Shown: in pieces, positions 26,185 through 34,700 of the stretch
How the letters are laid out: the number at the start of each line of letters is the position of its first letter
Numbering within the stretch: position 1 is the stretch's first letter
From: Chitinophaga flava
Lineage (GTDB): Bacteria > Bacteroidota > Bacteroidia > Chitinophagales > Chitinophagaceae
Length of the DNA stretch: 64,000 bases
Direction: 5' to 3'
NCBI RefSeq assembly: GCF_003308995.1
Contig: NZ_QFFJ01000001.1
Span: 2,294,001-2,358,000 of the forward strand
The notes under the pieces: model-generated
Seen by the model: only the letters and a program-made list of their open reading frames with translations
What the model was told of the DNA's origin: nothing
The model's database searches: none
Program-made: the position numbers and the translations under genes

Positions 26185-27765
26185 CTATTTAACTTTCAGC
26201 ATTGGTCTCACCTGTTGAACAGAACCGTTTTGGAAACGGGCGTAATACACGCCGGTAGGCAGATACTCCGCATCAAAAGTAATGGTATAGGTCCCTGGAG
26301 AATGTATTTTATTGACAGGCACACTTACCAACCGGCCCATCGTATCGAAAATCTGGATCATGGTATTACCGTTCCCGGTAATATAGGTAATGGTGGTAGC
26401 GTTTGTAAATGGATTAGGGCTGTTGGTGATCAGGTGTTTATCATCATTAACAACATCGGGCAAACCGGTAATAACACCACAGGCCACACCACTGATTAAT
26501 GGCAGGCGCTGGTAGTCTTTCTGCAGTATTTTGTTCAGATCGGTCTGATCTACACAGAACCACTGTTCCAGGATAGAGGCATATACGGAACGGAAGTCAT
26601 ACTGCATAGGCACGTTATCGGCTACCGTAGTATTATCAGGGATAGCGGGAGAATTACCCAGCACACCCTGCATCACATAATCCCCGAAGACGATCATGGG
26701 AGCTGCAGCGCCGTGGTCTGTACCCATACTGAAATTGGATTTGATACGGCGGCCGAATTCAGAGAAAGTCATGCCCACCACCCTGCGGGAGGCTTTCAAG
26801 CCTTTGAGGTCATCCATAAAGGCTTTAATAGCATCGGAGACACCTCCGAGAAGTTTGGCGTGGCCGCCCAGCGTAGTATCTCCGGATTCTGTCTGGCTGG
26901 CATGGGTATCAAAGCCACCAGTACTCACCATATACATGCGGGTTTTGAGGCCGCCAGCTACGAGGCGGGCTACTATCTTCAGCTGATCTGCCAGATAGTT
27001 GTTGGCCGGGTAAGCGCCCTGGGCGGTGATTTTGGCTGCAGCCGACTTGATCGCTTTCTCATAACTGTTAGTCTGTTTAGCGATCAGACGGATATATTCC
27101 AGTTCTTTTCCGGCTTTGGTATTCGGGACTGGGTCCATCACCCCGTCAATCAGATTATAAAAATCAGTAGCACTGGTAATGGCCATCCCCCTGCTGCCCT
27201 CTGCTCCCTGAAAAGCCGGAGAAACGATAGACCCTATCTGTATCGCCAGCGGATCGGGGTTGTCTGCATTAGGATAGCTGTCCAGCGCTCCCGGGTATTT
27301 TGTATCGAGATAACGGCCTCCCCAACCGGCAGACAATACCTCATTGGAATCTGAACCAGTGAGCCATATGTCTGTTGCCCTGAAGTGGGAAAAATTGGGA
27401 GAAGGATAACCTACACTCTGAATAAGACTGACTTTCCCATCATTATACAACTGCTGCAGTCCCTTCATCGCAGGATGCAGTCCTGATTTGACATAATTAT
27501 CCAGGCGCAGTACTTTCCCTTCCGGAATAGCGATGTTGGTACGGGCAGCCTGGTATTTGCCATAAATATCCAGGGGGATGACCATGTTAAGACCATCATT
27601 ACCACCAGTAAGCTGTATCATCACCAGCACATGATCGTTATCAGCAGCACTATTCAGCGCTGCCAGCATAGGGGAGTTTGCAAAAGCCTTTATAGAGAAG
27701 CCATTGATAATCGTTGGCAGTATCGTAGCAGGGGCTGTATATTTGAGGAAGTCTCTTCTTTTCAT
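26185..27765 (-). CDS. DUF1501 protein with C-terminal T9SS sorting domain
   Basis: A 526-residue exported protein. The N-terminus MKRRDFLKYTAPATILPT resembles a Tat signal. The body has the DUF1501 landmarks: VLVMIQLTGGNDGLNMVIP, SVGYPSPNFSHFRATDIW, GFDTHASQT, VVGMTFSEFGRR and TDHGAAAPMIVFG, an arrangement related to the alkaline-phosphatase/sulfatase fold. The last 80 residues form a type A sorting domain (NSPNPFTNATTITY, TGVYYARFQNG, ending in a basic LKVK), so the protein should be passed through the type IX secretion system. It lies 18 nt behind the DUF1800 gene in the usual order of the pair. The biochemical function is unknown. Confidence 0.88.
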   Translation of the reverse strand: MKRRDFLKYTAPATILPTIINGFSIKAFANSPMLAALNSAADNDHVLVMIQLTGGNDGLNMVIPLDIYGKYQAARTNIAIPEGKVLRLDNYVKSGLHPAMKGLQQLYNDGKVSLIQSVGYPSPNFSHFRATDIWLTGSDSNEVLSAGWGGRYLDTKYPGALDSYPNADNPDPLAIQIGSIVSPAFQGAEGSRGMAITSATDFYNLIDGVMDPVPNTKAGKELEYIRLIAKQTNSYEKAIKSAAAKITAQGAYPANNYLADQLKIVARLVAGGLKTRMYMVSTGGFDTHASQTESGDTTLGGHAKLLGGVSDAIKAFMDDLKGLKASRRVVGMTFSEFGRRIKSNFSMGTDHGAAAPMIVFGDYVMQGVLGNSPAIPDNTTVADNVPMQYDFRSVYASILEQWFCVDQTDLNKILQKDYQRLPLISGVACGVITGLPDVVNDDKHLITNSPNPFTNATTITYITGNGNTMIQIFDTMGRLVSVPVNKIHSPGTYTITFDAEYLPTGVYYARFQNGSVQQVRPMLKVK

Positions 27766-27783
27766 AGAAAGGTTTTTCAGGAA

Positions 27784-29406
27784 TCAGGATAATTGGTATT
27801 CCGAAAGGTTCATGATGTATTTGTACAGCGCCTGCAGGTGATTCGTCACTTCTTTTGTGTTGGCCGCATCCCCGGGGTTGGATTTATAGTTGTTCCAGGC
27901 ACTTGTCCAGTAAGCGTTAGTACTTTGTCCGGCCAGTAGGATCTTGTCTTTCAGGAAAGTCTTCACATTATCGGAAACGCCTACACGATAAAGGATATCC
28001 AGCGAATCATTGACCAATGCTACCGGATCACCGGGATTGGACAATTTATCAGCAAAAGCCAATGGATCTATTTTTACATTTTTATAACCGGTAGTGATCA
28101 TGCCATCGCTCAACTGATTCCTTTTAGGCAGGGTGGCGGTATTGATCCACAACTCATGGAAGGCAGGCTCCTGATAGTAGGCCTCCCATCCGGCTACCAG
28201 TGGCGGATCGCCGAGGTTTTGCAGCATCAGTGCCATGATGTTGTGCAGGTCAGTCCAACGCGCATACTGCGTGGTGTAGTCTGATGGGAAGACGATACCA
28301 AACTCCCGGCACAAGCCAATACAAAAGTCCACCGGACTTTTTATCAGGCAGGCCATATTGAGCGGATCAAAGAAATGTTCGCTGGTAAACAGTGCATTGA
28401 GTGTTACTTTGATATCATATCCACTGCTGCGGAAGATCTCTGCCAGCGGCAGGATCACATTATCTTCTGTGGCCTGGTCTATATCGTAGTATACAAAGAA
28501 GCGGTACAGCTTACGACAGATAAATTTAGCCACTTCCGGTTGTGCGAAGATGATCGTCAACAGGTCGTCTACTTCAGTGGCGCCATCCGGGCCGGTTTTA
28601 CCGGAGATGACTTTGTTGCCATAGAAGCCGGAGAATTGTTTATTGGTGATATCGTGCTGTGTAGTATTAAAAGTGCTGACGATGGCGCTGCGGTCTACCC
28701 GGAAGCCTGTCAGTACACGGGCTGTAGCTCTTACATCATCTTCCGTATAGTGGGAATCCGGGCCTTTACCAACGGTAAAAAGCTCGTGCAGTTCACGGGC
28801 GTAGTTCTCATCGGCAGCTCCTTTGGAATTGAGGTAACCGTTGAGATACACCAGCATAGCCGGATCCAGTGTTATGGCTTTGGTGAGGGCCTTAAAGTTG
28901 CCCAATGCATAATGCCGGAGGGTAAGGTTATATTGGTAGATAAAACGGCTATCATGGACCGTGCTCGTTTCCGTCACGAAGTGGTTATGCCAGAAGAGCA
29001 CCATTTTTTCGTGTATACTTGCCTGTTGGCTTATCATCTGCCCTACCCACCAGGCTTTATAAGAAGCGATCCTTTGTCTTTCCAGCACATCATCGCCCAT
29101 AGCAGCTCTCACCCAGGTAGCACCGGGAGCCACGCCTGTACTGTCTGCACCATAGTTGTTTACCGGCGGAAGAGGATCAGCCTGCGCAGTGAGAAGTGTA
29201 TCCACCACCTGCTGCATACCCATTCCTTTGAGTGCTTTGATGTTTTCGGGAGAAGCACCGAAAGTGGTACGTTTGAGCAGATGTATCAGCTGTTGGGTAC
29301 CCCAACTGCCTGTATAAGGAGTGAGCCCTGTAGCTGTACGGGCAACAGCGTTGCTGTTACGTGCAGCGCGGGAGGGCGATAAGGTTAGGAATTGTCTGCG
29401 ATCCAT
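27784..29406 (-). CDS. DUF1800 family protein
   Basis: A 540-residue protein with the DUF1800 signature: LLKRTTFGASPENIKAL near residue 45, WWVGQMI, EKMVLFWHNHFVTE, a central NENYARELHELFTVG-like segment (ENYARELHELFTVGKG), RVLTGF, and FICRKLYRFFVYYD. The N-terminus MDRRQFLTLSPSRAAR has twin Arg but little hydrophobic core. DUF1800 and DUF1501 genes occur as a conserved pair in Bacteroidota and Proteobacteria; a cell-surface role for the pair is suggested by the T9SS tail on the partner. No enzymatic activity is established. Confidence 0.88.
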   Translation of the reverse strand: MDRRQFLTLSPSRAARNSNAVARTATGLTPYTGSWGTQQLIHLLKRTTFGASPENIKALKGMGMQQVVDTLLTAQADPLPPVNNYGADSTGVAPGATWVRAAMGDDVLERQRIASYKAWWVGQMISQQASIHEKMVLFWHNHFVTETSTVHDSRFIYQYNLTLRHYALGNFKALTKAITLDPAMLVYLNGYLNSKGAADENYARELHELFTVGKGPDSHYTEDDVRATARVLTGFRVDRSAIVSTFNTTQHDITNKQFSGFYGNKVISGKTGPDGATEVDDLLTIIFAQPEVAKFICRKLYRFFVYYDIDQATEDNVILPLAEIFRSSGYDIKVTLNALFTSEHFFDPLNMACLIKSPVDFCIGLCREFGIVFPSDYTTQYARWTDLHNIMALMLQNLGDPPLVAGWEAYYQEPAFHELWINTATLPKRNQLSDGMITTGYKNVKIDPLAFADKLSNPGDPVALVNDSLDILYRVGVSDNVKTFLKDKILLAGQSTNAYWTSAWNNYKSNPGDAANTKEVTNHLQALYKYIMNLSEYQLS

Positions 29407-29511
29407 AAAGCGATATGGTTGAGATAGGGAGATAGCCTATTATTCAGCCAAATTAGCAAAAAATTTAATTCATCTTGATTAAATTATATTAAAATAATAG
29501 GGGCAGGCATC

Positions 29512-29539
29512 AAAAAAGCCGCAGGAAATATCCTGCGGC
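29512..29539 (-). terminator. Terminator of the thiolase gene
   Basis: On the minus strand GCCGCAGGA pairs with TCCTGCGGC across a 4-nt loop and is followed by TTTTTT. Confidence 0.88.
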
Positions 29540-29564
29540 CTTGAGCTATAATGTATTACGAAAA

Positions 29565-30743
29565 TCAGTCGATGTTTTCAATAATTCCGGCAATACCTTG
29601 TCCGCCTCCTACGCAGGCGGTAACGATGCCGTATTTCTTCTTTAGACGTTTCATATCACCCAGTAATTGTACGGTGAGTTTGGCGCCGGTACATCCCAGC
29701 GGATGTCCCAGTGCGATAGCACCGCCGTTGATGTTTACGATATCAGGATTGATACCCAATTCGCGGATCACTGCAATAGACTGAGAGGCGAAAGCTTCGT
29801 TCAATTCAACGAGATCAATGTCCTGGAGTGTTTTACCGGCACGCTGCAATGCTTTGGGTATAGCCGCTACCGGGCCGATGCCCATAATACGGGGATGCAC
29901 CCCCGCAGATACACAGGATACCAACCGGCCTATAGGCTTCAGTCCCAGCTCGTTCACCATTTTCTCACTCATCACAATCACAAAGGCAGCGCCGTCAGAT
30001 GTCTGGGAGGAGTTACCAGCAGTAACGGAACCACCGGCGGCGAAAACAGGTTTTAATTTAGCCAGTGCGTCCATTGAGGTGTCGGCACGTGGTCCTTCAT
30101 CGGTGTCTACTGTAAAGGAACGTTTTTGTTTTTTACCTTTTTCATCTACATATACCTCTTCCACTGAAATGGGGAGTATACCGGGTTTAAAATAACCTTC
30201 CTTAATAGCGCGTATAGCCTTCTGATGGGAATTAAAAGAGAACTCATCCTGGTCCTGGCGGCTCACTTTATATTCATTGGCCACTGCTTCAGCGGTGAGT
30301 CCCATGCCTATATAATAATCAGGGGTGGTGCTGGCCACAGTGTAGTTGGGCACAGTTTTCCAGCCTGCCACAGGCACCAGGCTCATACTTTCTGTACCAC
30401 CTGCGATGATACAGTCGGCCATCCCTGTTTGTATTTTAGCGGTTGCAATAGCGATTGTTTCGAGGCCGGATGCGCAGTAACGGTTGACAGTCATACCCGG
30501 GACATCAATGCCCAATGCTCTGACAGAGATCATGCGGCCTATCTGCAGGCCTTGTTCTGCTTCAGGGACAGCATTACCAACGATCAGGTCGTCCACTCGT
30601 TTGGGATCCAGTTGCGGCACAGATTTCAGCAAACCGGTAATAACATCTACTGCCAGGTCATCAGGCCTGTAAAAACGAAATCCGCCCCTTTTAGCTTTTC
30701 CCACCGCAGTGCGGTATCCAGCTACTATGTACGCTTCTTGCAT
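29565..30743 (-). CDS. Acetyl-CoA C-acyltransferase (thiolase)
   Basis: A 392-residue thiolase with the catalytic Cys in NRYCASGLETIA (about residue 87), the second-site region EAFASQSIAVIRE, the active His in GGAIALGHPLGCTGAK and the second Cys in CVGGGQGIA. This full set is expected for an active enzyme. It cleaves 3-ketoacyl-CoA in beta-oxidation or condenses acetyl-CoA; the sequence style (AYIVAGYRTAVGKA, FYRPDDLA) fits the beta-oxidation fadA-like group. It stands alone here, with a terminator after it and no fadB or acyl-CoA dehydrogenase gene in view. Confidence 0.92.
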   Translation of the reverse strand: MQEAYIVAGYRTAVGKAKRGGFRFYRPDDLAVDVITGLLKSVPQLDPKRVDDLIVGNAVPEAEQGLQIGRMISVRALGIDVPGMTVNRYCASGLETIAIATAKIQTGMADCIIAGGTESMSLVPVAGWKTVPNYTVASTTPDYYIGMGLTAEAVANEYKVSRQDQDEFSFNSHQKAIRAIKEGYFKPGILPISVEEVYVDEKGKKQKRSFTVDTDEGPRADTSMDALAKLKPVFAAGGSVTAGNSSQTSDGAAFVIVMSEKMVNELGLKPIGRLVSCVSAGVHPRIMGIGPVAAIPKALQRAGKTLQDIDLVELNEAFASQSIAVIRELGINPDIVNINGGAIALGHPLGCTGAKLTVQLLGDMKRLKKKYGIVTACVGGGQGIAGIIENID

Positions 30744-30862
30744 GAAAAAATAATTTTATAATGAGCTAACGGTTAGATTATCAAGATGATGGATTTTTAT
30801 CCACATTTTACCATCTAACCAAATTTAATTAAATAAACTACATAAATATGCTGTAGAACAGT

Positions 30863-30870
30863 TAAATTTG
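30863..30870 (+). promoter_or_regulatory. Candidate -7 box of tRNA-Lys
   Basis: TAAATTTG matches TAnnTTTG, 16 nt before the tRNA. The -33 element is not evident. Confidence 0.35.
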
Positions 30871-30886
30871 TTGGCATCGATTTTTT

Positions 30887-30959
<73 letters not shown>

Positions 30960-30973
30960 CTTTTTATTTAATT

Positions 30974-31013
30974 CGCCCAATCTTAGTCTTACTAAGGTTG
31001 GGCGTTTTTCTTT
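30974..31013 (+). terminator. Terminator of tRNA-Lys
   Basis: A 14-bp stem, 30974-30987 with 30991-31004 and loop CTT, contains one T-G pair and is followed by TTTTTCTTT. Confidence 0.9.
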
Positions 31014-31789
31014 ACCGGACGCGGATTTCAGCGGAAAGCGGAATTAAACGGAATAAAGAGAAAGCAAAGTTTCGTATCCCCCATCATGTATCCCAAAATA
31101 CTTTAACCTGTTAACCCTGGCCCCAGAGGATTAAATCAGGAAGGGCAAATGACTACAAGTCGATTCAGATTTCCCAAGTAGAAATAACTTCGATTTTCAT
31201 TAATCAGATGCTCATGAAAAGTATACGACCGATGATAAAGGTGCGCTACAATTTATCTGCCTGCCAGATTTTATCAAACTGTTATTGCCTTTTTTAGTGA
31301 CAGGATAACCCTATCGCCTACACGTCACCATTTTTAAATTAGATCAAAGCGTTTTACTTTGGAGGTCTCGGATAAAAAAACTATGTAAAAAAAAGAACGC
31401 TTTAACTAGCAAGTTATATATTTGGATCATATATTCATTGTAGCTATAACATATTATATATCCTCTTGCAAACCTTGATTTTAGTACCTGTACTGATATT
31501 AGCTGATTATTATTTTAATATGAGTGTATGAGGAGCCACAATGGCAATAAAGACTATGGGATATAATTTTTGCTTGTACTACGAATTCCTTATATAAAAT
31601 AAGTGCAAATATTAAAGCTTATACTATGAATTTTTGTTTGTCCCTTTTGTCAGTGGCCATAAGTAAGTTTTTTTTGCCAATACGGACGGCGAAATATTTA
31701 TATCATTGGTTATAGTAATCATCACGGATACTATTTCCCATTCTTTCTGTATCATTATTTCTATCACACGTTTTATATTCTGACTACCT
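31014..31789. other. AT-rich gene-free stretch between tRNA-Lys and the RHS locus
   Basis: No convincing gene is seen. Just after the tRNA terminator, CGGA-containing units occur at 31021, 31031, 31038 and 31048, and GTATCCC is repeated at 31074-31080 and 31088-31094. An inverted repeat AAAGCGTT (31346-31353) / AACGCTTT (31396-31403) is also present. A short open frame around 31200-31305 has coding-like residues but no start. The stretch could be the worn edge of an element inserted by the tRNA. Confidence 0.45.
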
Positions 31790-34700
31790 ATGTTTATTCG
31801 AAAAAAAGGATGCAGGCAGTTTCTTGCCTTATTTTTCCTTTCCACATTACTGTTCCAGATTGGATTTCCTACAGTTGCCTATGCGCTTACTTCAGGACCT
31901 ACTGCACCTGAGGCGACAAGCTTTGAACCTGTAGACACAACAGAAATGGTGAATCCTCAAACGGGGGATTTTACCTACAATATCCCTTTACTGGAAGTAC
32001 CTGGTCCGGAAGGCGGTTACCCACTGGCATTATCATATCATGCAGGCATTCAGCCAGGTGAAGATGCCAGTTGGACAGGGCTGGGCTGGAGTTTGAACCC
32101 GGGAGCCATTACACGTAACGTAAACGGATATCCGGATGACTGGTATTCTGAAACAGCGTTAAGAAGGGACTTTTGGGAAGGAGGACAAACAACCAGCTAC
32201 AATATTGGTGTAAGCGTAGGTATTGCCAGTACACCGGCAACTGTTAGCTTCGGTCTTTCTTTTTCGCAAGATACCTATAGAGGGTTTGGTGTAGGTATGG
32301 ACGTTGGCGCAGGCATAAAGTATGGTAATGTATCTGTTGGTGTATCAGCAGGTATTAGTCCATATGGAGATGAATATGCAGGTCTGGGAATTAATCTTTC
32401 CCAAAACCCCGATGGCCCCGGATTAGGAGCATCCTTGAATGTAGGTATTAGTGGAAATGGTACGTCTATTAGTGGAAGTGCAGGATATGATGTTAAGGGA
32501 AATACAGTATTGGGAGTTTCGATGGGCTCCAATAATCCCCAAGGCAGCCTGACACTTGGTGGGTACACCGCAAATACACGTAATAACCAGGCTGGTAATA
32601 TCCAGACAGATGAGTCAGGCTTTAGTTTAGACATTCCTATTACCTATTTGGTCAACGTACGTTTAGGTTATAATTATACACGTTACTGGTCTGATGAATC
32701 CGTAAATGTTCCGGTACATGGTAGTCTTAACCTGCCTGGATGGGATATGATCACCCAATCACATGCTTTTGATACTTATTCCCTGCTTAACTATGATCCG
32801 GCTTATATGGATAGTACCAATATCGTTGATAATAATGATGCTGATCTTTTACAGGGAGGAACATATCCTGATTTTGACAATTACCATGTAACAGCACAGG
32901 GCATGGCAGGTACGATGCGCCCTTATATATTTCAGGGATATGTGGCCAGACAGAACAGGAGTAATCAAAATTCAATCAACCTAACATACGTATGCCCCGG
33001 GCAAGGGAATTCAACTACTATGATGGGCGTCCGTCCCCAGTTCCGGTTTGATAATGATTTCTCTAACCAATACAGGCAGCAGTTTAACGACTTCGACCTT
33101 GAAAATGTTTGGGGGAACAAACTCCCGGCTCCTTTTGACCCGGCACCTGTATACGGCAATGGTGACGGCATGACCGCATATAACCCGGCTACAACAGAAC
33201 TGGCAGGGTCCCGCAGTATCCGGACGATAGACTATGCTACTTTATTTAGTGCAGCTGACAAAAAAGGATTCCTTTATCCTTCCGGGACTACCGGTTTTTC
33301 CTATGATGCAGCACTGAACAAAAGTATTGGAGGATATGCCATCACTAATTCCTCCGGTGTTACCTATCATTATAGCCTGCCTGCATATTCATTCAATGAG
33401 AGCATCTACTCAGAAAAAATAGATGCCGGTAAAGGCAATGGAATGAGTAAGAATTTTAACCGTCAGGTAAAACCCGGTAAATATGCTTATACCTGGTATT
33501 TAACAGGTGTTACAGGACCCGATTATGTAGATAGAAACGGAAACGGTGTACTGGATGAAGGCGATTGGGGATACTGGGTAAAATTTGAATATGGTAAATG
33601 GACAGACAGCTACTACTGGAGAAATCCGGAGGCCGGCTTCACTCCCGACATTGATAATAAGTTTCAGAATGCGTCCAAAGGGCAAAAAGAAATCTATTAC
33701 TTAAATACCATCAAGACAAGAAGCCATACCGCGCTATTTGTGAAAGATATCAGGAATGATGGAAGAGGAGCTGCTGCTGGTATCATGTCAACCAGCGGAG
33801 ACACAGAAAATAGTGGCTACTATGATAATACATCAGCATATACACTCAAGCTGGACAGGATATTATTATATGCCAATGCTGACATGCCGGCAGTGAATAT
33901 GACCAGTACCAGCCCGCTTAATATCAACCAACACTATGCTAGTAACGTATTGGATAAATATGATGTATCAAATGCTGATTTTGAAAAAAATGCTTTCAGG
34001 ATTATCGACTTGAAATATGATTATAGCCTTTGTAAGAGTACGTTGAACAGTTTTACAACAAATCCCGCATCAACCGGAGGGAAACTGACTTTAACGCAGA
34101 TGCTTGTTAAAGGAAGAGGCGGAGCTTGTATGCTTCCGGCAACAGATTTTATCTATGAGCCAGAAAACGTAAAAGCAGGAATGATAGTAAGTATGGCCGC
34201 TCCGGATCCGGGATCAGGGATCGGGCAAATTACTACAGGTACTATACCGAATGGCGGATACCAGATTGGTGATATACTTACCATTAATCAGAATTTGTAT
34301 TGTGGTGTAATTATAAAAAAATATTCAGCCGTCAATTTTGATATCAAATATTTTCCGGGCTATGCACCTTCCTCTTCCGGAGCAACACAAATGCCTTGCC
34401 AACTGACTAAAAACCCTCCTTATCAGCAAAAGGCAAGAGATATGTGGGGAATGTTCAAATCTGATTATAATCCGGCTCTTGCAGCTAAAAATGCGAATCT
34501 TGGAGGGGTAACCAATGTTATCTCCGCAGCAAGTGTCGACGCCTGGTCATTACGTGCGGTGAATACAGCACTTGGATCCAAAATCAAAGTGGAATATGAG
34601 TCCGATGTATACAGTAAAGCAGTGTTAAACAGAGTGGGATCTTATGTAATTAATAATTTCATTTTTGATAACAATACACGCAGACTTAAATTCACTGTTT

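Noticed and set aside
28375..29382. 335-codon open frame opposite the DUF1800 gene
   Set aside because: Antisense to a convincing family member; composition (many Cys, His, Ile) is typical of a shadow frame.
31624..31845. Minus-strand 73-codon frame across the RHS start
   Set aside because: Overlaps the signal-peptide region of the RHS protein and has random-looking composition.
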